14,023 nucleotides of DNA from Novosphingobium sp. (GCA_027490345.1 JAIXYF010000177.1:1-14023), one strand, 5' to 3'. Positions 1-5,896 are shown, counted from the stretch's first letter. Notes: generated by a model from the sequence alone, not told the origin. Numbers and translations are program-made.

Positions 1-7
1 ACGCGCG

Positions 8-745
8 ATGTCACGCAAGGCATCCATTCTGCTTTACGAACCGAACCAGACCATCCTGAGAATGATGAAATTCAATCTCGAGATGGAAGGCTTCGTTGTC
101 GTCGAAGCGTCCGAGCCCGATGAACTGATCCGCCAGATCGCCGAGGAGGATCTCGATCTGGCGCTTATCAACTGGAGCGAACCCGGCGAGGGCTGCATTC
201 ACTTGTGCCGCCGGGTGCGGCAGGCAGACGGGGTGGGCTATCTGCCGATCATCGTCGTCTCCACCGCGCGCGATGAACGCGAACGGCTCAGCGCGTATGA
301 TGCTGGTGTGGATGATGTGCTGATCAAGCCGTTTTCGCTGCCCGAACTGCTGGCGCGGATCCGGGCGATCCTGCGCCGCACCGCGCCATCCATCAGCGGG
401 CGCATCATCCGGATTGCCGGGGTCGAGCTGGATATCGACAACGGCACGGTGAACCGCGATGGCGATGAAGTCCGGCTCAGCCTGATCGAATTCAGGATCC
501 TGCGCTATCTCATGGAAAATGCGGGCAAGGTCCGCACCCGCGAACAGATCCGCAGTGCGGTCTGGGGGCGGGACAGCCAGATCGAAATCCGCGCCGTTGA
601 TGTGCGCATCACGCGGCTGCGGCGGCGGCTCAATGTCGATGGCCGGCCCGATGTCATCCGCACCGTGCGTTCGGTTGGCTATGCCATGGGTGATCAGCAG
701 GCGCGGATGCGCGGTGAAGCGCGGCTCGATGGGGCCAAGGCCTGA
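8..745 (+). CDS. Atypical OmpR/PhoB-family response regulator lacking the phospho-acceptor Asp
   Basis: This 245-residue protein has an N-terminal receiver domain (about residues 5-123) and a C-terminal winged-helix DNA-binding domain (about 135-231) with the OmpR-type ending around VDVRITRLRRRL and VIRTVRSVGYAM. It should act in the cytoplasm as a DNA-binding regulator. Aligned by eye to E. coli PhoB, the segment LALINW has Asn55 (codon AAC at 170-172) where PhoB has the phosphorylated Asp in LILLDW. The acidic pocket is also changed: PhoB has VEDEAP, this protein has LYEPNQ (Glu11, Pro12, Asn13). The switch residues Ser85 or Thr86 and Lys107 (IKPFS) remain. Classical phosphorylation is therefore unlikely, and it may work constitutively or through dimerisation. 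No histidine kinase gene is adjacent in the window. The ATG at 8 is the first possible start, but only seven bases lie upstream, so the promoter and ribosome site cannot be judged. The gene converges on the secreted-protein cluster, 16 bp away. The family is certain; the target genes are unknown. Confidence 0.93.
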   Translation: MSRKASILLYEPNQTILRMMKFNLEMEGFVVVEASEPDELIRQIAEEDLDLALINWSEPGEGCIHLCRRVRQADGVGYLPIIVVSTARDERERLSAYDAGVDDVLIKPFSLPELLARIRAILRRTAPSISGRIIRIAGVELDIDNGTVNRDGDEVRLSLIEFRILRYLMENAGKVRTREQIRSAVWGRDSQIEIRAVDVRITRLRRRLNVDGRPDVIRTVRSVGYAMGDQQARMRGEARLDGAKA

Positions 746-761
746 ACTCGCGCGGGAACGA

Positions 762-1331
762 TCAGGGTGTCGTCAGGCGGCCGATAGTGTCGCGGTCGAG
801 CGTGCCAGTGGGTGAGATCCCCGAACTGGTCTGAAACGCGCGCAGTGCATCAATCAGTGTTTCCGGATCGTGCGCATCGGCCGCGTTTCCCAGAAAATGC
901 AGCGCGACCAGCCGTTCGACAATGCGCTGCACCGTTGCGCTATCAAGCACGCCTGATCCAGCAGGAAGAGCCGCGGCGGACGGAGCGGGGGGCGCAGCAG
1001 GGGCGGTGGCCCCGTCTTCGGGAGCGGCTGGCGTGTCCGATGCGGCGTGCCCGTCCTTCGACATGTCCCCTTCCGGCGCCACGTGCCAGTCATGCCGGTC
1101 GTGTGCGACGTGGGTCGTGTGCTCGCCAGAAGCGGCAGGCACGTCCTTTGCGGGGGGCACGGCGCCATTATCTGCCGCGTCACGCGGGGGCAGGTCCACG
1201 GCGTCTTTCAGCGCAGGCGATGTAGCGGCGCTTTGTGCACTTGCCCCGGCGACGGGCCACACCACCAGCGCAGCCGCCACTATCAGCGCAATCGCCGCCG
1301 GGCTCGCTCTGCGATCACTGCATCCCTGCAT
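762..1331 (-). CDS. Secreted protein with His-rich linker and C-terminal peptidoglycan-binding-like domain
   Basis: This 189-residue protein starts at the ATG at 1331, which places a signal peptide directly at the N-terminus (hydrophobic core about residues 12-26, likely cleavage near GASAQ at 29-33). The frame is open further upstream, but that would overlap the preceding gene. The middle is low-complexity Ala/Pro with six histidines between residues 71 and 95 (HTTHVAHDRHDWH). Residues about 130-188 look like a peptidoglycan_binding_1 fold, with a helical start (SATVQRIVERLVALHFLG) and the typical AFQTSSGISPTGTLDRDTI pattern. Such domains usually attach a protein to the cell wall non-covalently. 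The gene starts 13 bp after the 114-residue gene and is last in the run of three, so it is probably co-transcribed. I infer a wall-anchoring or assembly role for the neighbouring repeat proteins. The histidine stretch could bind metal. The fold assignment is by eye. Confidence 0.82.
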   Translation of the reverse strand: MQGCSDRRASPAAIALIVAAALVVWPVAGASAQSAATSPALKDAVDLPPRDAADNGAVPPAKDVPAASGEHTTHVAHDRHDWHVAPEGDMSKDGHAASDTPAAPEDGATAPAAPPAPSAAALPAGSGVLDSATVQRIVERLVALHFLGNAADAHDPETLIDALRAFQTSSGISPTGTLDRDTIGRLTTP

Positions 1332-1344
1332 CGGCTGGCGCCGC

Positions 1345-1689
1345 TCAGTTCTTGAAGGTGCCGGTCGCGGTGGTTTGGCCGGAATTGCTGCCGGAGATGG
1401 TGTTGCCGTTGATCGAGTTCGAATCGCCATTGATCTGGTTGTAGACGCAGTATCCGCACGAGGTAACCGAACGGTACATCGAGGTCACGTCACGGCCGAT
1501 CGTCTGGATCTGGGCGTTCTCGCCCTCGGTCTTGTGCAGCACTGCGGAATTGAGCGCCGTGGCCGAAGGGCCGCCCGAACCCATGGTGCCCCAGGCATTG
1601 GTGGCCGGGCCGGCAAGGGCGGGTGCCTGCGCCGTGCCGAGCACGAGTGCGAGCGCGGCAAACGCAGCTGCAGTTCTGGTCAGGGTCAT
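1345..1689 (-). CDS. Small secreted protein with CxxC motif, curli/holdfast-type accessory candidate
   Basis: This 114-residue protein starts at the ATG at 1689, preceded by a strong ribosome site (AGGAAGGA, about 7 bases upstream), which rules out the longer open frame to 1797. A signal peptide covers residues 1-26 with likely cleavage after ALA26. The mature protein is about 88 residues, small and polar. It has NSAVLHKTEGEN in its first half, a CGYC motif (Cys78, Cys81), and an Asn/Ser/Gly-rich tail (NQINGDSNSINGNTISGSN, about residues 84-102) ending in TTATGTFKN. The tail faintly recalls the N-S-x-S unit of the two neighbouring repeat proteins. It lies 25 bp downstream of the 154-residue gene and 13 bp upstream of the peptidoglycan-binding protein, so it looks like the middle gene of an operon. 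By position and size it could be an HfaA- or CsgF-like accessory or capping factor, but I do not recognise the family with confidence. Confidence 0.82.
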   Translation of the reverse strand: MTLTRTAAAFAALALVLGTAQAPALAGPATNAWGTMGSGGPSATALNSAVLHKTEGENAQIQTIGRDVTSMYRSVTSCGYCVYNQINGDSNSINGNTISGSNSGQTTATGTFKN

Positions 1690-1714
1690 GATGCGGATCC
1701 TTCCTGAAGTATGA

Positions 1715-2179
1715 TCACTTGGCCGAAGTGGTCTTGATCGAAATGACGTTGGAGAGCCCGGTTGCCGCGATGCTCTGGCTATTGTTGTTGCCTGCAAACG
1801 TGCCGCCGGTGATGGTGGCGCGCACGTTCACGCTGCCGGAATTGGTGCCATTGAGGCGGGTATTGCTGACGCTGGCGGTGTAAGTTCCCACCGGCTCGCC
1901 GTCCGCATCGAGGTTGGCATCGTTGATGCTGTAATTCGAGCTGGCTCCCTGTGCGGCAAGGTTGCCGGCCGAGTTGTCGATCCCGCCCGATACGGTGGGG
2001 TTGATGACATCGCCGCGCAGCGAAATGTCGCCGGAATTGATGGCGGTCAGGTCGGTGTTGCCGTTGTGGGTGATCTGCGCGGCGGCGGGCGCGGCGCTTG
2101 CCAGCCCGGCAAGGGCGCAGGCCGCAGCGCAGCACAGCGCGCGACTCGGCATGATCAAGCTGGACAGTGCATTGGCCAT
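1715..2179 (-). CDS. Two-repeat secreted protein, candidate minor fibre subunit or nucleator
   Basis: This 154-residue protein has an ATG at 2179 with AAGGGG eight bases upstream. A long signal peptide (about residues 1-35, ending SAAPAAAQ) is followed by about 119 residues containing two copies of the unit found seven times in the 502-residue neighbour. Copy one runs from LTAINSGDISLRGDV (about 44-58) to DNSAGNLAAQGASS (about 68-81). Copy two runs from NGTNSGSVNVRATITGG (about 110-126) to NNSQSIAATGLSN (about 132-144). The shared signature is N-S-G-x-(V/I), then G-G, then N-S-x-x-x-x-A-A-x-G-x-S. There are no cysteines after the signal peptide. A short relative beside a long repeat protein and a CsgG-like pore recalls the CsgB/CsgA arrangement, so a minor-subunit or nucleating role is plausible. 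That role is inference; the repeat relationship is visible in the residues. It is probably first in an operon with the two genes that follow, downstream of a hairpin terminator. Confidence 0.86.
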   Translation of the reverse strand: MANALSSLIMPSRALCCAAACALAGLASAAPAAAQITHNGNTDLTAINSGDISLRGDVINPTVSGGIDNSAGNLAAQGASSNYSINDANLDADGEPVGTYTASVSNTRLNGTNSGSVNVRATITGGTFAGNNNSQSIAATGLSNVISIKTTSAK

Positions 2180-2198
2180 CGCAATTCCCCTTATGCCG

Positions 2199-2216
2199 AA
2201 CCTGAGCCTAACCTGA
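2199..2216. repeat. Direct repeat AACCTGA x2, 11-bp period, upstream of the 154-aa gene
   Basis: AACCTGA occurs at 2199-2205 and again at 2210-2216, separated by GCCT. The period of 11 bp places both copies on the same helical face. The pair sits 20-37 bases upstream of the ATG at 2179, between the hairpin at 2240-2264 and the ribosome site, where an activator or repressor could act. No regulator is identified, and it could be chance. Confidence 0.35.
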
Positions 2217-2239
2217 ACGTGTTCGGCCTAAAACGGGAA

Positions 2240-2264
2240 AAGGAGGGGCACGGGGCCCCTCCTT
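2240..2264 (-). terminator. Rho-independent terminator after the 502-aa repeat gene
   Basis: Ten perfect base pairs (AAGGAGGGGC at 2240-2249 with GCCCCTCCTT at 2255-2264) close a five-base loop. Read on the minus strand the hairpin runs into CCTTTTCCCG, a short T tract. It lies about 50 bases beyond the stop codon at 2313-2315 and about 60 bases before the next gene, so it should end or strongly reduce transcription from the repeat gene into the three downstream genes. Confidence 0.75.
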
Positions 2265-2312
2265 CCCAATCATTCATGCTATGCCTGCCCGCAGAGGACA
2301 GGGCAAGCAAGC

Positions 2313-3821
2313 TTACAGGCCCGTGAGAACCGTGCGAGCAACCGACTGCGACGCCGAAGCGCCGACCGCAGCGGCCGAGATCGAGTTGCTGAAGCCGCCA
2401 CCGATAACCGGCGTGGCGAGACCGCCACCAGCCACCGTAACCGCGCCCGAGTTGAGGGCCGCGAGGATCACGTCTTCGCCAAGGATCGTGTTGTTGGTGG
2501 AAATGCCAAGGCCCGAGTTGTCGGTGATCGAGATCGACTGCGAAGCCGATGCACCGACGCCGGCGATGCTGATCGAGTTCTTCTGCCCACCGCTGATTTC
2601 GCCGCCGGCGAGGCTGATGTTGTTCAGGATATCAGCATCGTTGGTGCTCTCGACCGTGATGCCTTCGAAGGAGAGTTCGCCGGTGAAACCTTCGCCATTG
2701 CCCGTGTCGAACACGGTGCTGGCATAAGAGACCGAGCCCGAAGCACCGACCGCAGCCGCGCTGAGCGAGTTGCTGGCGCCGCCGCCAATGATAGCGGTTC
2801 CAATCACGCCCTGATCTGCACCGTCACCGCCGCCCAGCGTCACAGTCGCCTGGTTGACCGACGCGACCTGCAGTTCACCGATCGCACCACCGAATTCGGT
2901 GATCTGACCGCCACCGGACACACCCTGGGAAACGGCGAACGAGGCCGACGAACCCACCGCTGCCGCGCTGATCGAGTTCGCGTTGCCAGCGTTGATTTGC
3001 GGTTCCGTCATACCTTCGCCGAGGCCGACGAGGACCAAGCCATCAGCGCCGTTGACCGAGTTGACCGCAGCGCCGCCGCCAATCTGAAGATCGACCACAT
3101 CAAGGATCGTGCCTTCGGCATCGACTGCAGCCGAGAACGAAGCCGACGACGACGAACCGACGCCAGCAACGCTGATCGAGTTGCCATTGCCGCCATCGAT
3201 GACCGCACCGACGAACCCGGTTCCGAGGCTGACCGTCACAGTGCCGGTGTTGCCGCCAATCGTGTTGTCAGCCGGATCTGCTGCACCATCAGCGCCTGAC
3301 GACACGACGAGCTGCTCGGCGGCGCCGTAGAGGAAGCTTTCGTCAGCGCCGAGAGCGCCGCCAGCCAGCGTCGTCGAGCCGGAAACCGAAGCGGAAGAAC
3401 CGACCGCAGCGATCGAAACCGAGTTGGCATTGCCGCCGCCGATCACCGCGCCCGCGAGATCGTTTGCGTTCAGGACTGCGCCTTCGTTACCGGCAACTAC
3501 GCTGAGCGCGCTTTCGAAGTTGATGGCCGTTTCGGCGCCGAGTTCGGAATTGTTCACCGTGGTGAAGCTGGACGATGCCGAGGCACCGACTGCAGCGCTC
3601 GAGATCGAGTTCTTGAAGCCTTCGACGATGCTGGCCGCTTCCACGCCGGTGGTACCACCGGTCGCGACAGGATCGTTGCTGACGTCACCCGAGTTGATTG
3701 CGCTGACGGTCACGGCGCCGGAAATGGTCCACGTGTCAGCAACCTGCGCGTTCGCCGACGTAGCGGCGAGAAAAGCGGTCGCGCTGAGCAGCGCGCGCTT
3801 GATCATGTGAGTCTTGGTCAC
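2313..3821 (-). CDS. Seven-repeat, highly acidic secreted protein, candidate fibre or surface-layer subunit
   Basis: This 502-residue protein has a GTG start at 3821 with AGGGG about ten bases upstream. An in-frame ATG at 3806 is the alternative, but it lacks a clear ribosome site. Signal peptide residues 1-25 end in ANA before Gln26. The rest is seven imperfect repeats of 62-81 residues. Each has an N-S-G-x-V-like strand, a variable Gly-rich stretch, I-x-G-G, and the core N-S-(I/V/L)-S-x-A-(A/G)-V-G-(A/S)-S-(A/S/G)-S starting at Asn71, 133, 214, 282, 351, 415 and 479. The C-terminus ends just after the seventh core. The mature protein has no cysteine, one Met (271), one Trp (31), only three basic residues (Lys70, Lys414, Arg496) and about 39 Asp/Glu. 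This composition fits an extracellular beta-rich repeat fibre or beta-solenoid. It lies between the CsgG-like gene and a terminator. It is not a standard curlin (no Gln/Asn ladder), nor an obvious autotransporter (no C-terminal barrel) or RTX protein. The subunit role is inference. Confidence 0.88.
   Translation of the reverse strand: MTKTHMIKRALLSATAFLAATSANAQVADTWTISGAVTVSAINSGDVSNDPVATGGTTGVEAASIVEGFKNSISSAAVGASASSSFTTVNNSELGAETAINFESALSVVAGNEGAVLNANDLAGAVIGGGNANSVSIAAVGSSASVSGSTTLAGGALGADESFLYGAAEQLVVSSGADGAADPADNTIGGNTGTVTVSLGTGFVGAVIDGGNGNSISVAGVGSSSSASFSAAVDAEGTILDVVDLQIGGGAAVNSVNGADGLVLVGLGEGMTEPQINAGNANSISAAAVGSSASFAVSQGVSGGGQITEFGGAIGELQVASVNQATVTLGGGDGADQGVIGTAIIGGGASNSLSAAAVGASGSVSYASTVFDTGNGEGFTGELSFEGITVESTNDADILNNISLAGGEISGGQKNSISIAGVGASASQSISITDNSGLGISTNNTILGEDVILAALNSGAVTVAGGGLATPVIGGGFSNSISAAAVGASASQSVARTVLTGL
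2316..3713 (-). repeat. Seven imperfect coding repeats inside the 502-aa gene
   Basis: Residues 37-502 of the repeat protein form seven units with core motifs starting at residues 71, 133, 214, 282, 351, 415 and 479 (spacings 62, 81, 68, 69, 64 and 64). The same short DNA words recur at each core, for example the CGAGTT string covering the Asn-Ser codons (seen near 2381, 2574, 2768, 2972, 3176, 3419 and 3606). The units have diverged at DNA level, so this is an old internal duplication conserved as protein. Confidence 0.85.
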
Positions 3822-3843
3822 GTTAATACCCCTATTACTTTCG

Positions 3844-3872
3844 TTTATACCCCGTATCTAGACCCGTAGGCA
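3844..3872 (-). promoter_or_regulatory. Possible promoter of the repeat-protein gene
   Basis: On the minus strand TATAAA (3849-3844) is a good -10 match, about 23 bases before the GTG at 3821. The -35 position about 17 bp further upstream (TGCCTA, 3872-3867) is poor, so the promoter may need an activator or a non-housekeeping sigma factor. The 178-bp gap to the CsgG-like gene supports a separate promoter here. Confidence 0.35.
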
Positions 3873-3943
3873 CTAGCAGGAGCGCATTGGCCACCTAGGT
3901 TGAAACATTGGTGACGGTTTGAAGAATGGGTGGGTTTTTTTCC

Positions 3944-3959
3944 TTAACCGTTCTGTAAC
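3944..3959. promoter_or_regulatory. CtrA-like box (TTAA-N7-GTAAC)
   Basis: Read on the plus strand, TTAA-CCGTTCT-GTAAC matches the alphaproteobacterial CtrA consensus TTAA-N7-TTAAC with one mismatch. It lies about 125 bp upstream of the repeat-protein start, in the intergenic gap. A 9-base match is weak evidence and the distance to the -10 is long for direct activation. Confidence 0.25.
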
Positions 3960-3999
3960 CAAGTTTCATTCTGAGCCAGCCGGAGCCCTGGCTGAAGCT

Positions 4000-5064
4000 T
4001 CAACGCCGGTTGCGGCGCGCCTTTTCCGGATCACTTGCCGCAGCCGCGGCGGGGCTCTGCATCCCCGGATTCTGGGGGGCTGGGGCCTGCGCCGGGGCAT
4101 CGCCGCCGTGCTTGCGCGCAGCGTGGGACGACCTTTCGGCAGAGCGCTCGCCAGCCTTCTTCGCGTGCTGGGTGGCCTTCAGATTTTCGACCATCTGGCG
4201 GCAATCATCGGGCACAACAGGCATGCTGGCGAGCACATCCGCCACCGCGAGGGCGATCACGTCCCGAGTCGCTTCCTGCAGGCGCTGCTGATCGGTGAAG
4301 CCGATCGTGCCGGTTACGAGTTCGCCCTTGCCCTTGCCGAAAATACGCCCGCCGCCGATGCCGGCATCGCGGTAGAACACCTGCCGGTTGAGCGAGCTGA
4401 TCGCCATCGTCATGCGGTCTCCCGGCCGATACATTTCGGCGGAAACCTCAAGGCTGGCGCCGCGCACGTTGGCATAAGGACCGATGCCCCCGGCGCGAAT
4501 GTCCATCGACGGGCCGCCGATGAAATCGAGCGCCGTAAAGGCGGTGGAGATGATGAAGTTCGGCACCCGCGTCTGCTGCTGGGTGGCGAGCGCCGAATCG
4601 AGGTTCGTGCCGCCGAACTGGCGCAGCGCCCGCTCGGTGTTGAGCTCGTAGTAGTTCATCGATAGGCCGCCCGCGCGGATCACCGCCTCGGACGCCCAGA
4701 TCGCCGCCGTGCCCTGGGGCAGGAACGAGCCGGTCGCGCCTTCGTAACCATAGGAGGATTTGCCCGTCCCGTCCGAGTGGACCGCGATGCCAAACCGGAT
4801 GCGATTGAGCGAGTGGCTGTCACGCATGCAGGTAAGGGCCTGCATGATCCCTTCGCTCGGCGTGCTTTGCGCCGAAGGCGGCGCTTCGGATAGGGCGACG
4901 CGGCTGCCGGTTCCGAAGGGAATGCCGCAAGCGGCAAGCGGCGCCAGCAACGCGCCAACCAGCACCATCCGCAGGCCGCCTCCCAGCCCGGACAGGATCA
5001 TGGAGGCGGCGTTTTTGCGCTGAGGTTCAAGGCTTTGCATGCCGCAAGATTCCATACGGTTCAT
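4000..5064 (-). CDS. Divergent CsgG/HfaB-like outer-membrane lipoprotein, candidate fibre secretion pore
   Basis: This 354-residue protein is called from the ATG at 5064. A GTG at 5136 and ATGs at 5040 and 5001 are also possible, and none has a good ribosome site. A hydrophobic segment ends in a lipobox (PLAAC, Cys46), so it should be lipidated; a start at 5001 would give a more usual 24-residue signal. Residues about 72-300 show the CsgG pattern: an N-terminal strand (FGIAVHSDGTGK), then SFLPQGTAAIWASEAVIRAGG, a conserved-looking strand region (FIGGPSMDIRAGGIGPYANV), and FTDQQRLQEATRDVIALAVADVL at the position of CsgG's final helix. CsgG proteins form the outer-membrane channel for curli subunits, and HfaB is the holdfast-anchor homologue. 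The last 50 or so residues are a basic Ala/Pro-rich tail not present in E. coli CsgG. It is directly upstream of the repeat-protein gene, which supports the secretion role. Sequence similarity is distant, so the family call is moderate. Confidence 0.72.
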   Translation of the reverse strand: MNRMESCGMQSLEPQRKNAASMILSGLGGGLRMVLVGALLAPLAACGIPFGTGSRVALSEAPPSAQSTPSEGIMQALTCMRDSHSLNRIRFGIAVHSDGTGKSSYGYEGATGSFLPQGTAAIWASEAVIRAGGLSMNYYELNTERALRQFGGTNLDSALATQQQTRVPNFIISTAFTALDFIGGPSMDIRAGGIGPYANVRGASLEVSAEMYRPGDRMTMAISSLNRQVFYRDAGIGGGRIFGKGKGELVTGTIGFTDQQRLQEATRDVIALAVADVLASMPVVPDDCRQMVENLKATQHAKKAGERSAERSSHAARKHGGDAPAQAPAPQNPGMQSPAAAAASDPEKARRNRR

Positions 5065-5115
5065 AATGTTCGCTTGTGGTGGAGCGCAGGGCCGACCCTC
5101 TGGGGGCAATTGCGT

Positions 5116-5121
5116 ATTATC
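5116..5121 (-). promoter_or_regulatory. Possible -10 element for the CsgG-like gene
   Basis: GATAAT on the minus strand (5121-5116) resembles a -10 hexamer and lies about 52 bases upstream of the ATG at 5064. I find no good -35 at the right spacing. The 161-bp gap before the preceding gene's stop leaves room for a promoter. Confidence 0.22.
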
Positions 5122-5225
5122 GATGGATTTGGACACTAAGATTACAGCCGCGTTTCATTAGTCCGGAGTTTGTCACAAATCCGGTGCCTGTCGCGAGACC
5201 GGACAAGGATCCGGCTGCCGGGAAC

Positions 5226-5819
5226 TTAGCGCGCAGGGCGCTGGCTACGCGGGCTGAGCGCCACTTTGCATGGGCCCATGTAGATCCGCTTCAGGTCGTA
5301 GGTGGTCAGATCAACGGCGGTACCAAGGAACAACTGCGCCGTACCGCGCGCCGCGTCATAGTCGCTGACCAGGAAGGTCTTGAAGGTGCCCGCCGGGGTC
5401 GTCTTCGCCAGTTCGACTCGTTCGGGCCAGAGGTCTACGACCCGGTTGAAAGCGCCCGGCGCATCCGCAGTGATCCCGTCCGGATCTGCGGTGATCCGGG
5501 TGCGCGGATCGACACGTTCGGCCACTTCGGTCGCATCGGGGATCGGCGTGGTGCGCGCCTTGATCGCGGGCAGATAAAGGCTCAGCGGGTGGTGCGTGTC
5601 GAACGTGATGTCATCATGCGTCTGCTGCAGTTCGGGATTGAAATTGGTTGCGTGGCCGAGCGTGCAGGTGAGTGCCCGGGCCGGTAAGCGCGCGGGCTTG
5701 CCCTCGGCAGCGCTGGCCGCGCACAGCGCAGCGAACGCGAGGGCCGCCTGCGCCAAGGCCGCGCGGCGCCGCCGGACCGATCCGGCCGGGCTGGAATGCG
5801 AGAAGGTGAGCATCATCAT
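5226..5819 (-). CDS. Secreted protein of unknown function
   Basis: This 197-residue protein starts in an ATGATGATG run (5819, 5816 or 5813), with GGTGG a few bases upstream. The frame is open to 6272, but that extension lies inside the opposite-strand hydrolase gene and reads as shadow sequence. An n-region SVRRRR is followed by a hydrophobic stretch (about 20-37) and a likely cleavage near ASAAEG, so the product is exported. The mature part (about 160 residues) contains TCTLGHATNFNPELQQ near its start, DITFDTHHPLSLYLPAI, VVDLWPERVELAKTTPAGT, FLVSDYDAARGTAQLFLG and YDLKRIYMGPCKV. Cys52 and Cys184 near its two ends could form a disulfide. I do not recognise the family. It is 161 bp upstream of the CsgG-like gene in the same direction, so membership of the fibre cluster is possible but the spacing argues for independent transcription. 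It is divergent from the cell-wall hydrolase. Confidence 0.78.
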   Translation of the reverse strand: MMMLTFSHSSPAGSVRRRRAALAQAALAFAALCAASAAEGKPARLPARALTCTLGHATNFNPELQQTHDDITFDTHHPLSLYLPAIKARTTPIPDATEVAERVDPRTRITADPDGITADAPGAFNRVVDLWPERVELAKTTPAGTFKTFLVSDYDAARGTAQLFLGTAVDLTTYDLKRIYMGPCKVALSPRSQRPAR

Positions 5820-5849
5820 CTGGGTCCACCGGAAAGGAGTTGGCCGGAA

Positions 5850-5877
5850 AGTAAATCGGATTGTCGCTAGAAACCAA
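5850..5877 (-). promoter_or_regulatory. Possible promoter of the 197-aa secreted protein
   Basis: On the minus strand TTGGTT (5877-5872) and TTTACT (5855-5850) are separated by 16 bp, giving a weak sigma-70-like pair. The -10 ends about 31 bases upstream of the first ATG at 5819. Both hexamers deviate from consensus. Confidence 0.3.
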
Positions 5878-5896
5878 GCGTGACTCTGCTGTGACG

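Noticed and set aside
922..1707. Long plus-strand open frame of 261 codons
   Set aside because: It overlies two minus-strand genes with signal peptides and ribosome sites. Its product is Ala/Gly/Arg shadow sequence typical of GC-rich DNA with no recognisable domain.
2313..3821. Seven-repeat protein as an RTX toxin, autotransporter or standard curlin
   Set aside because: No GGxGxDxUx nonapeptides, no C-terminal beta-barrel, and no S-x5-Q-x-G-x-G-N-x-A-x3-Q curlin pattern.
3974..3993. Hairpin AGCCAG/CTGGCT just after the CsgG-like stop
   Set aside because: Only six pairs with an eight-base loop and no T tract on the minus strand; not strong enough to call a terminator.
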